From Galaxea fascicularis (lineage: Eukaryota > Cnidaria > Anthozoa > Scleractinia > Euphylliidae): a stretch of DNA of 64,000 nucleotides. Positions 11,301 through 24,100 of this stretch are shown here, piece by piece; the stretch's first letter is position 1, and each line of letters starts with the position of its first letter. A program made the position numbers and the translations under genes. The notes under the pieces are model-generated. The model worked only from the letters and a program-made list of their open reading frames with translations, had not been told where the DNA came from and did not search any database. The DNA is taken from NCBI GenBank assembly GCA_948470475.1, contig OX419342.1, positions 1,500,201 through 1,564,200 on the forward strand. The letters run 5' to 3'.

Positions 11301-14300
11301 TAAACGAGTAAATCTTCGAGATGTTCTCCATACATGTTTTCAGGAACGCCTCTCTGTTGTCGTTCCCGTCTGACATTTGAGAACTGTTCTCACTGTCATT
11401 GCTTTCGTGTGAAGCTTCCATGACGTCAGAAAGTTCGGGATACCCTCTCAGCGCCTCTTTTGGCGACTCAACATTTAACTTTGTCTCGTCTGTATCTTGG
11501 CATTGTTGTAAGTTCTCTTGGCTTTTGGACTTTTTCACATCTTTTTCTAGGTTGGATTTCTCCAGTTTAAGATGAAACAATTCAGAACGTAGTTTAGTTA
11601 CCTGGTGTTTCATTCCAAATAGTTCCTCCTCAACCTTGGTTTTCTCTTCAATGGTGGAGAACAATTCTGTCTCAAGCTTTGTGGTGTCTTCGTGCATCTC
11701 ATTGATTTCCTTTTCTAGCTCTGTTTTAGTGTGCTTTAAACTTGTCAGTTTCTCTCGCCGTGGTGATGCGGCCCCTTTGGACGAGTTCATCATGATTTCC
11801 TGGCCACTGAGTGTGATTTTCTTGTTTCCATTGGTTCCGCCGCTTGGTTTTGTGTTTCCTTTTACGCTCGATTTCTCCTCCTGTGATTTATCTGCCGAGG
11901 ACGGACGTTCTTTAGCCATACCATTCACCCCTGTCAGGGCGCTAGGAAACTGTCTTCTGTCCTCAAGTTTTCCACACGCTTGTCGTAGATCCAAGAGCTC
12001 TATGACTAGTAGACAAGCCAGAAGAGCTTTATCAATGATCACAAACCGAAGGCAGTTCTCCAGAACTGAGTTTAAATCCTCAGAGTTGGTCCACAAGTCC
12101 GCGTCACTTAAACCTAGAAAAGACAGAAGATGATAAGGTCGACCTATTCAATGTACAGTGGGTCCTCTCCTTTGGGGCCTCTTATTCTGCCAAAGGTGAT
12201 CGATAAGATTAGTGCATACTAATCACAGTGATTACAGCGTTGAATATAGTTCTGTATGTGATAACACTTTATTCACGTTTCTAGAATACCTAATACACTC
12301 TATTCTGTGACCACATGTGGCACTGCTTGAAAATAACCGAGTTACCGACTTATAAACTACCCAACGCCAACCTCTATTTAAGGGACTCTTGCCCTTGTCC
12401 CAGGGGTGACCTCTTACTGAAGCTTCCACTGTATAAAACAGGACTGGTATCACTATATTCCTGTGTTTCAGCTAGTAACACCTATAAGAGGATTCGTCCT
12501 GTGAAGCTACAGTATATCCTAAGCTCACCCTTGTCCTGCAGTACATTAATAGAACGAAGCATCTGTGACGTGTGTGGAGAACGGGCGTTTCCCCAACGGG
12601 GTACAACGATAACATTCGCCAACAACATCAAAGTATAAATCATCCAAGTTCGTTTTTACTTTTTCTATCTTACCGGGCATATTGTTTCGTCGGAACAGTA
12701 TAAGTCTACTCAGCTTCTTCCCCAGCTCATTCCACTGTGGTGATTGACCTGAGACAAGCGATACAAAGAAAATAAAGCTTATGAAGTTTGCTTCTTTCTA
12801 AGTACTAGACGAACTTGCATTTCATTGGCACTCTATCAAATGCAACTACGTATCCAAAAAATATAGCTCCCATTCAAAGAAAACATAATCTGCAATTTCC
12901 GAAGATCTCTCATCGCTTAGCTTGAGAAAAGCCAATTCTGTGAAGTTGATTCGATATTGTGTCAATCCTTACACAACTAAGCAACTCCTAAGTAGCTCAT
13001 CTGCTTTCAGGTGAGGCCAAACGTCGACAATGTGCAGCAAAAGCAGGGACGTTTGTTTAAATAGTCAATACAGTAATCAATACTCTACGTAAACACAATT
13101 AAGCAAAACTACGTAAACGCAATTAAGTTGATCATCACTAACCTTCATCCCTGTCAATTTGTTCTTCAAACAGTGAGGACATCAGGTTCAGCACTTGCTG
13201 TTCCACTTTCTCCTTAGAATTTGTTAGCTGTTTCAACAGCGCTTTGGTTTTTGCCATAGCATCTTCCTGATCACGCATGCGTGCCTTGTCCTTTCCAGGA
13301 GCAGTCGATGGCTCGTTTGAGCTTGTGCGGATTGTGGAGTGAGCATCAGGAGACACTGCTGTCCTGTCTTTAGTGTCTCTGCCGATGAGTTTTCCCAGCA
13401 TCCTACGTACTCCCCCCGCTAATCCAGCGGCAGATTCGTCACTGGAAGGACCGCACATGGGTAGGCTAAGGCACGGCTCTTGCGGGGCTCCCCTAGGGGA
13501 GATTTTGATCGAACAGTCTTTGGAAAACAACTCCACAGAACCCGCCCTGGAAAAATTAAACTGTACGTAATCTTTACCATCAGTCGTTGCAAGGTTTCGT
13601 CCGTTTTTATCCTGTTCAGAGTCTAGATGCAAGTCCAACAGCTGCAGGAAACAACCAGCGTTGTTTAAAAGCGCTTCCTGAGTGTCGGCTAATGCCAGGT
13701 GACTTTTGATCTTGGCTTGCAACGAACTGTCTGTCAGAATGCTTTTAGTTACATCCGGGGTTTGTAAATTTGCCAAAAGCTCCATGGACATGAGTTCCGC
13801 CAGTAGTACAGCCTCCACATCAGGGGTGTTGTTTCCTGATGGCTGAGAAACTTGTTTCTTTAGGCAGACCAGCTCTGTCTGGAGATTGTTCTTCTCCTCT
13901 TTTTCGCGCTGGACGCTTTTAGAAAGGTTAGCAATCACAGACACCAGCTTCTCGTGCTGTTGGAAGAAGAAGGGTAAACCGTGTTTCTGATTCTTCCTCC
14001 GTGGTTTGATGTTTGGGAAGCCAAACATGATTTGGCGGAACGTGTTTTAACTTAATTTAAAAACATTTTGTTGCTTCCATTATTTCCCTTCTTGTCAAGT
14101 TTAACTGAGAAGAGTTTTCATTCACAGCAATCTTTCTTCGAGCTTCTCTAAGACCTACTACAAAAAGATTCTAACCCCTAAATAGTGAAAAATATTTTCT
14201 TTTGTTTTTTTTTCTCTACTGAACTACCACGAAATCGGACAAATCAGAAAAAAACAATGTTATAAGAGTACAGGCAGCACGGAATGGAGGAGGGCATAAT

Positions 14301-15068
14301 GATTTCGTTTCTTGTGAAAAGAAGACTTACATCTTTCCCGGCAAAATTCTCACTCTCCTGGTAACAGCTGATCGCCGACTTGAGCCGTTGTATTTCTCTA
14401 AGGTATTCCAGCTTCTCGAATTTGTATTTAATATCTGCGTACATTGAACACACACATGGTTACATTTGCACCAGTTTAGAACTAATGCCTTCCCACAGAC
14501 AAACATTTCAGTTTCGTTGGTTCTTACCATGGTCCTCAAGTTTCTTTGCCAAACGTTCGGCCAGTACTTTGTAGTCCACCTGTGGAAAATGCGATTGACC
14601 GCAAAACTAAATCTCCTTTTTTTAAGAGAAAATTCTTTTACGCACCTTTTTTTTTTTTTTTAAATAATCAGTTTCTTGGTTAACTAAATTAAGTACTCAG
14701 GCTTAGACAATTTTCAAATTGTAAAAGCTAGTTAGCGTGTCGTTCTCAATTGGGTACCACAGTTTTAGTCACTGTTTAGTAAGGTCCTCAGATTCATTCT
14801 TGGTAACAAAGAGATGGATTAACTGTTTCTTACAAGGTTTCACGAGCCACGTGTAAAATTACTGGCCATCTTTTTTATCATCAAAGAGCGCTTAAGGCGT
14901 TGGTCCCAAGAGAATGTTGGATGTAGTCACATATTGACCCACATATCAGTGCCTTAGGTCACCACAAATCTCTGTAGCTTACTCGTTACATGAAGTAGTG
15001 GTTAGAGCCTCCTCAGTCCCGGCAATGTGGCCCGGGTTGGAATCCAGCGGCCCCGGTTGTTCAAACGT

Positions 15069-15103
<35 letters not shown>

Positions 15104-18100
15104 GCGGATAAGTATTGGGAAAGCTAATTGCACTATCCACTGGATAGATATTTATCCGGTAGATAGCGCTATCCAGCCTTTGAACAACCGGGGCCAGAGG
15201 GTTATCCCTTACTGATAATCCGAGAGGCTCCGGTTTTACCCGCTTCTCAAAAACTAACATTTTCGATTTCTAATTTGATCAGGAAAGTGTCCCCAACTGA
15301 CACTAATAGCCGAATACACTGAGCTGTCGCGAGAATTAAAAAAACTGCTTCGGTGGAAGAGTGGTACACGAAAATTTGGTTTTATCAACGGAGTTGATAA
15401 TTTGTGTCACATGAATAATGTGAAAAAATTTTATTTACTTTAATCCGACCGCTGTAAAGAAGAGCACGGTCTCAATTTTTTTCTTTGCCCTGATACTAGT
15501 ATTAACCACAGTCGCTCGACCGTTTAACTGAATAAAGTTCTGTTGCGTGGACTGTTTCGAGCTCCTTACCTCAACGTTGAGCCTAGCGACGTTAGTTATT
15601 CTCATAGCACGCAGACCAAAGTTCAAACTGCACTTCGTTTCATTCACCTCACTGAGGGACGGTGCGATACAAATCTGGGGAGAAACATGTGCATTTTTAA
15701 ATAGACGTTACTGTTAGATCATATTTGATTTGGAAGCCGTAGGTATATTGGCAAGTGGCGGGTGGGGGGGGGGGGATGGGAGGTTTGGGCGCTCTCGCAT
15801 CCTCCCCTTCGAACGCCTGACACGCAGGCTAGTGGCGCACATAAGCCTCCCATAGAGGACGTGCTCTTTTCTACCACCCTTAAATAAGAACTGTTTCATT
15901 CCCACCCCAAGCTAACCCGAAGCTCTTTAAAGAAAAGCCGATCATCGTTGCCAACGATCATTAAGAGCACTACAACTCTTCGTGACTCCTGCAAAGTCAT
16001 CATTTCATTACTGCATAACCGCGATGACAGAGAAGCTAAAACTAAGAGTCTCCTTACGATAAAATTAGTTTTCCCATTGTCGCCGAGGCAGTCCTGTAGG
16101 AGCCTGGTGAGAGTGGAGTTTCTGTATGGCACGTGACGCTTGTGTCCTCGAGCGAGGGCGTATATAACATTCCTGGGGAGTGGAGTGAGTAGGATATTGT
16201 AAGTATATATGGGTTTGTCTTGCCTAGCACAATCGAAAAGTAAGAGAGCGATGATATAACAAAAGATAAGATAAAAAAGAACTGTTGAAATTGACCCAGA
16301 ATCTACAGGTAGAGTTTTGTCAGTTGCTTGCAGTCGCGCTAAAAATGCGAGCACACGTGCTGTTGAAATGAAGGCAAAACATTTAAAATTGTCTCTCTCT
16401 TACGGCTCATCCACACTAGGATAAAAAGCACCAAGGCCTCCTCTCGACGCTACATACGCAGAGTAATAACACTAACAGCGCTAATGATTGATTGATTGAT
16501 TGATTGATTTGTCTAATATCTTGTGAAACAGGACAGAGCGATGTCTGATCGCCTAATGTCTAGTGTTTCAGTGTGTACCTACCCAAGCTCAAGCAGTGAT
16601 GTGTTTAAGTATTTTGCCTCCGTCAGTCGCACACCTTCAGCTTTCGTTTTAGTGAGACGCTCACTTCCAGCTAAGTCGCACCTTAAAACAATCCGGGAAG
16701 CTAGCGTTAGTGCCTAGCTACAAGTGGTGAAGCTACCTCTCGCTAGTATTGGGCTATCGAAGAGAAGAACTGTCGGCCCAGAAATGCAGTACAATCAGAT
16801 ACTGCAGGAATCCCATTGCTACATGTGTTCACTCCTCAAAATAGGAGGTGGTGCCGCCGAGTAACTAAGCCTTGGAACCTGAATGTCGTGGAGAGGGCTT
16901 GTTTCTCAAGAGCCAAGAGTTCTACTCCTCGATTACGTTTTCAAATGGTCAGCTATTTTGCCTCTTACCATCTGGATTCCTAATTTAGTCCATTTCTTTG
17001 CCAAGTGTTGGCTAATTCCAATGCCGCCGATGTGGAGTTTTATTCGACCTAATATGGCTCGCTTAGGAAAAGGCTCACTGGCAGTGATAGCACCGCTGGA
17101 GGACAGTAAAGTAAGCTAACACCACCACACATTTTGCCCTTAAATTGCTTTCTGTAAAATGTTAACTCTGAGGTGTTTCTGAAATTGCAATCATTTGCAC
17201 GAAAAGGGACACAAAACAGCTTACATGTTTTCGCGTTTTCTCAGTTCGCCCCCTTCCCCAAACAATCTTACAACCCCTTATATGGGGATACAGAGAGAGG
17301 TTCTTTATGAGGGCCCAAGATAACACACTGTAATTAAGCAACTGCATAATTATAATGCGGAAACATGACCAAGACTCATTACAATTCCCATCAAGTCAAA
17401 GTTTAGTGGAACTTACAGGTTAATTTTTCCTTTCACAATGAGATCACCTTCAAAGTTGTTTCCGTTGTTAAGCTGCAAAACAGTTCGAAGGGAAAATAAT
17501 ATCAGAAAGATGAGTAGACACTAAACGCGGCTTTATTGTTTGCGCGACGGACTGTTCTGTTTAAGTAGTTATGGTTGGCGCACGAGTGCGACACACCAAG
17601 CTCTGGTTGTTCAAAGGCTGAATAGCGCTATCCGCCGGATAAATATCTATCCAGTGGATAGTGCAATTAACTTTCCCAATACTTATCCGCTGGATAATGA
17701 TTTATCCGCTGGATAGCGCTATCCAACGTTTGAACAAGCGGGGCCAAGTCGACAATCAAAGAATAATTTAACCGTCGAGTTGCATTATAGCTATCGTTGA
17801 GAGCATTCCACCTGACTTTATCTTCTTACCATCCAGTGTCAAACACAAGGGCACCCTATTTATGACACACCTTGTGATTCATCTGGCGTAGAATGCCTGT
17901 AAAGGAGGGTCTAACTATTTGGTTTGCAGGTTCCGGCACGAAGCTAGCGAAGTTGAAGCCAGTGGAAGTTTCGAGGGCCACTAGTTAATCAGTTATATGT
18001 TACTGTCAAGTGTTACCGTCTATAAATAAAGTCGCTTACTTACTTACTTCCTGCGGGGAAGAGGGGAGATCAGTTTGTGAAGCTTCGTGTGCCAGATAGG

Positions 18101-21100
18101 CGCAGATGAGATGATGGTGATGGTGATGGTGACGATAATGATGACGATCTTAAGTTTGCGGAAACATACGAACTATGTAACACGTAAAATCTGTACCCAC
18201 CTCTTTCTCCATTAGCTCTTTTAAGCATTCTCTTTCATGCTAGGATTAAGTAAACAAGAAAGTTACTCTTGGTATGATATTAACGTGTTACCAAATGGTC
18301 AACAGAATCATTGCAGTTTGGTGCCCAGTAAAAACTGTTGCCGTCGTGGGAAAGAAGTTCGACTGAAGTGATTTCATTGCTTTAAAGGACAAAGCTGGCG
18401 TGCCGGGCTATTGCCTGAACACTATATTGTTAAAAACTGGATTGGTGGATAATTTGATTATAAAGTACAGACTTAGAGGCCATGGGATATTGGCCATTGT
18501 ACCATACACAATAACAAGCGACCGTTTTCAGGTCGTTCTTACAAAATGAAAGCATCAAATTCGACAACACTTTTCCTTTTTAACAAAACAATTTGTTGGA
18601 CTGAGCTGAATATAGCCCACTTGGGACGCCATCCACCGTTTCACATCCAGTGCGCGAGATAACGATTAAACCAGTTCGACTTCAGTAAATGAAAGCTTAC
18701 TCGTGTTCTGTCTATGATTTTTCATCTGTAAAGAAGGGAGAAATAGCACACCTTATGATGACTCTTTCTTTCCTGCTTTAATTCTTTTATGAGGTTGTTA
18801 ATGGTTTCGTCCACCGCCATAATGGACTCCTGAACAGCCTCATGGGATACGGCTGTTTCAGTTTGACTCGGTGGTTTTTCTTTGTAAATAAACAAATAAA
18901 AACAAGAAGGTAAAGTTAAAATATTAAACGCCTGAGGTGTTAAAATAAGAAAATGGCTTTCAACAAAGTGTCTCAAGAGATTTTGCGCTTTCTTCGGTTT
19001 TCGTTTAGGAAACTCATCAGTGCGACTGTCGCTAAGTCAGTTTCATTGGCGACTTCTTCGAACGCGTTTTCCAGTTCTTGACACCATTTCGATTCGCATA
19101 ATAATAATAATAATAATCTGGAATTTATAGTGCATAGTTTCCATGATATACTTATCTCAAGGCCTGGTTGGTTCATGAGCTGGTTTATGATGGGTAGTTG
19201 TCATGGCACTCATTTTCACAAGAACTGTAGTAAATAGTCGAGATCAATCACTTTCTTACCATTAGCAATATGTGCCTTGAGTCTTCTCTCTACAATTAAC
19301 TGCATGATTGAGTGTGACCTGCGAAAGAAAATGGTTCAAGGTTCTTTCTGACAATTTAACCGGCGAGACTACAAGTCATAAGCGTGTTCCAAGCATTGCT
19401 ACTTAGATCAGTTCAAGCGCTGCGTAAACGGAAACGAAACGCTGTTCTTCCCAACTAGGTGTTCTTCTCCGTGTTGGCGGTGACCCTAAAATATTTGCAA
19501 GAAGTCCTACCATTGGCTCACGAAACAAAAAAGGAGTACCCAAACATTTAGCCAAACCTTGCTTAGGTACCCGTAGAAACAGAAGTCTGAAATAGGAGCA
19601 GACTCGGGGGAGGGGGGAGGGGCTTGTTGGTAGCAGCAATTTTAACTTTGGGTGCGCGATGCCTTTTCATCTCCAGACCTAACGCTTTAAACTAACTTAA
19701 GAAAGTAGCAAAAGAAACAAATGCACAAACTACCAAAGTTTAGCGAACGGAAAACGGTGTTGGAGAAGACTTGGGGTATTACCTGCTTGAATGTCGGACC
19801 ATTTTTGTCTCTGCTATAACAAGATGTTGCTTTCCTATCTCCAAAAGTGCAAAAACATCTCCAGCGCTTTTAACTTCGTGCTGGGTTAAGTTGGCAACAT
19901 AAACGCCTGTAATAAGTAAGAATTTTAAAAATCAGTGGATGTTAAACCGTTTTGTTGCCAAGACTTACGGTCAGGAGTGTTAACCGTTTTTAACATGGTA
20001 CAAGCAATGATTTTCAAAACAAATTAGTAAATAGCTAGTCAAGATAGTTAACGCTATTGAATGACTGGGTTTTGCTCAACAGCATTTGGCAAGATCTTCC
20101 AATTCTTCTAGCCATTTCTGAGTCTATTTTATTATACAGAGAGATTTATGTATAAAATCGCGCGCATATACCTTTCTTTGGATGCTCTCTAACTGGTAGG
20201 TCCACAATAAACCGAGGATTCAATAGATCGTAAACTTTTTCTTGATAGACTTGCAAGAATGAACACATAACCTGCGGAAACAACAAACCGTCTTCGCAGG
20301 TAACTGATGTTATCTGCACAATTCTTCTGTCATCTACACCTATTTAACCTGAAACAAAGCCACCTAGAATAGTGATTTGATCGCAAAGTTTAAACGCAAT
20401 TGTAGTAAAATAGTATATGAACTACTTAATAACCGAGAGTGAGGTCGTTACGGGAAAATCTCAAACTGAGGCCTTGCCGTATTGACCGAGCGTTAGCGAG
20501 GTCAATACAGCTAGGCCGAGGTTTGAGATTTTCCCGTAACGACCGAACGGTCGAGGTTATTAAGTTGTTTATTATATGGCTAACATAACCGTTCTAAGGG
20601 AAAAAAAATTTAGTTCAAGCCCAAGTCGTCGCTTCACGGTAATCTATTCATTAATTTTTTCGAAACTCAGGTCAAACGTTTCACCAACAGTTTTCCTGGT
20701 CGTGTTTTCAGTTTTTTGCTCTTGAGGCACCAATTTTCAATGTAAATAAAACAAATGTGGCCTTTGGATGACTTTTTGTTGTTTTTGTTCCTAATTTGCA
20801 TCATCCGTATTCGGCCCGTGGGCATTACGGGAGAATAATGCCCTAGCGCTTCGCTTCGCTTAGCCAATCAGAACGCGCGTTATATCGTATACAAACACTA
20901 GCCATATAATAATATAGTTTATTATATGGCTAGTGTTTGTATACGATATAACGCGCGCTCTGATTGGCTAAGCGATGCGAAGCGCTAGGGCATTATTCTC
21001 CCGTAATGCCCACGGGCCGATTACGGATGATGCAAATTAGGAACAAAAACAACAAAAAGTCATCCAAAGGCCACATTTGTTTTATTTACATTGAAAATTG

Positions 21101-24100
21101 GTGCCTCTAGAGCAAAAAACTGAAAAGACGATCAGGAAAACTGTTAGCGAAACGTTTGACCTGAGTTTGGAAAAAATTAATGAATAGATTACCGTGAAGC
21201 GACGACTTGTGCTTGAACTATTTTTTTTCCCTTAGAACCGTTATGTTAGCCATATAATAAACAACTTAATAACCTCGACCGTTCGGTCGTTACGGGAAAA
21301 TCTCAAACCTCGGCCTAGCTGTATTGACCTCGCTACCGCTCGGTCAATACGGCAAGGCCTCAGTTTGAGATTTTCCCGTAACGACCTCACTCTCGGTTAT
21401 TAAGTAGTTAATAATGCATTCCCATTGGATGACTACCAGCTAATGTGAAAGGTCATTGCATCAAGTCGACTAAAAAATCCTTACGAAGACATGCCGGATG
21501 GTACATGAATCTGTTTTACAGCATATTTTTTTTAAAGAAAGTTGCCTGTGTAAGAAATGTTTTGACAATTTCATGAGGAGTATAAATACTTAAGACGCTC
21601 TATGATAACGCCATAGCCATCAATTTGTGATGACCGTATTCAACCAGTGCTTGCGGTTTTATAAAATTCAAGATTCTATGAGGGACGTTCCGTACAAGCT
21701 CACCTTGTAGGTGTGAATCTCATCGTTGTCAATTTTTTCAAAGCAGTGTTGAACGACTCTTGTAGTAATACCATCGTCTGACAGCAGTGTAAATGTTTTC
21801 CCTAAAATGACAAGACATCCCATGAAGCGATTCAATCGAGAGTCGTAAAACCAAACCCAACGTAATTACTCTAGCCAATCACAGCAGACATAAACACCAC
21901 AATTGAGTCAATCAGAATTCAAAACAGTTACATGTAGCCAGAACCAAGGGCGGGAATGTGAGCGAGTGTAAGACAGGTTTGGTTTTCATTCGCCGAGAAA
22001 ATGGCGCTAGCATTAGCAATCACCAAAGCGAACGATAATTACTTCCGACAATCAATTAAAAACCGCTCTAATGTCAAGAGAGGAAAATTGTCATTTATAC
22101 TGTCTCCCCACTCAAGTGCAGTCTTCGGAATTAAGTAAGGCGTAGCGGTCAAACACGAACATACCCATCTTAGCAATCTCACGAAATCTTGTCAAAAGCA
22201 CTTAAGTTAATCATTCAGCTCATTCAAGCTGTTTATCTGGCTTTGAGTTAAGTTCTCGTTTGTTATTTATCACTTGTGGTTCTGGCTTAAAACAAATGGC
22301 GTCTTATTTTTAGCTTCATGTAATTATTCCCAACCTGTCCCAGTCTGTCCATAAGTCAGGAGAGTCCCTTTGTAGCCATTAAGTGCAGCATAGACCAGCG
22401 GTTTTCCGACCTTGAGATACAGCTATTAAAGTAAAACAATCCAGATGTAATTGATGTAAGGTTTATTTACTGTTAACATTGATACAGCAATTAAGTCTGG
22501 GTAAAACGAGGATGAGAGTTGCCGAGAGTTGACTATTAAGAAAGTTGCGCGCGAGTTTTGCTCAACTGTCCGCACATGGGCCAAGAGAGCCGAGAGCGAA
22601 TCCTGAGAGTTTCAGGCTAACAACCCGCAGAAAAAGACTGACGAAGGCAAAGATTATCGGTATAATTATTTCTTACCTCTTGATTTGTGGCTTCTGGGCT
22701 GAAGACGCCATCAAAGAAGTAGTTTGTCCGACTTCTGGGATCCAAAACACGTATCTGTTTATGCGTAACGTATGAAATTAGCCACAGTATTGTAGAAAAT
22801 GACAGAATATTGGAGATGTATCTACAGGCTTTCTTTTGCACTATTTTCAACTGAACGTTTTTAAAAGAAATGCATGCGCAACTTCGCAGATGCAACTTCA
22901 CGAGCGTAGCATGCCAGGCAATTATGCGCTGTTGCTGAGTCATCATCTGGTTTCATTTGTTTGTTTGTTTTTACTTTTTTTTTTTAACTGGGTGATGGTG
23001 TTGGCTTCATACAAAACAATTAGTTAGAAAAGCAAGACGTGGTTTGTGAAACCTTTTACATGTACTTCGTATGTAGGTGGTACGCGGCAGATACCACTGC
23101 CACATGGCAGTGGATGGTTTTTCGTTACTGTCTAAATCACAACTTACAAGGGAGTGTTCTTGGTGAATTTCGATCGCATTTGCCTCTCGTTTCTCCTTCT
23201 CTCTTTCTGTGAATGGACGCACTCGAACGTAAACTTGGATTTTTCCAGCTTCTGATTAGGAAAAGGAAACAAGAACCGAAAAACATGACTTAGTTAAAGA
23301 CGGGAAATCGTTTCCTGGATGTATCACCAATCGGCAAGAACTCCTAACTGCTGAATAAGGTTTTTGCCTCTGTAAAAACACTACTCATTGCAAAGACTAC
23401 AAATTCTGTTAAACAGCAAACCAAGCTTCTTAAATATTCCCTGTTAAAGGTTAGACAACCACAAAGAATTCTCTACAGCAATTATAGGGGCCCATTACTA
23501 AAATGGAACAACCAGGAAAACATATTCCTTGGGTGCTGTGACAAGCATTAGTTTATGTAATACTGAGCTTAGAGCTTAAGTATCACCTATTGCACTGCAA
23601 AGATTGCGCATGCGTACCGTGGCTCTATGGACCCGCTGGAACCCTGAAAAACCAAAATAGAAGGCAAGAGACGGGCCTATCGCAGGAGCCGAGACATTCA
23701 TTACCATGTCATCAAATTGGGACAGAATTTGTCCTGGTTCGCTGATAGAGTTATTCAAATGAAACAGACTTCTGGTTGACCAAAATAGAAGGCAAGAGAC
23801 GGGCCTATCGCAGGAGCCGAGACATTCATTACCATGTCATCAAATTGGGACAGAATTTGTCCTGGTTCGCTGATAGAGTTCTTCAAATGAAACAGACTTC
23901 TGGTTGACCAAAATAGAAGGCAAGAGACGGGCCTATCGCAGGAGCCGAGACATTCATTACCATGTCATCAAATTGGGACAGAATTTGCCCTGGTTCGCTG
24001 ATAGAGTTCTTCAAATGAAACAGACTTCTGGTTGACCAAAATAGAAGGCAAGAGACAGGCCTATCGCAGGAGCCGAGACATTCATTACCATGTCATCAAA

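Noticed and set aside
3309..12133. Many plus-strand open frames of 60-165 codons across the giant exon
   Set aside because: Antisense shadows of the coiled-coil frame; Ser/Phe/Leu-rich composition mirrors Glu/Lys codons, with no splice or promoter context.
12150..12640. Possible solo LTR (TATA-like sequence and direct-repeat-like ends)
   Set aside because: No TG...CA termini or target duplication could be established.
16883..17119. Plus-strand 78-codon frame and, on the minus strand, a possible exon [16 protein letters not shown]
   Set aside because: I first considered it as the exon after KGKINL, but it lacks the LCDLAGSE switch; the exon at 16681-16583 supplies it in the right phase.
18973..19176. 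Minus-strand frame with [18 protein letters not shown]
   Set aside because: It looks coil-like but has no acceptor in the required phase; exon 18879-18752 joins 19260 correctly without it.
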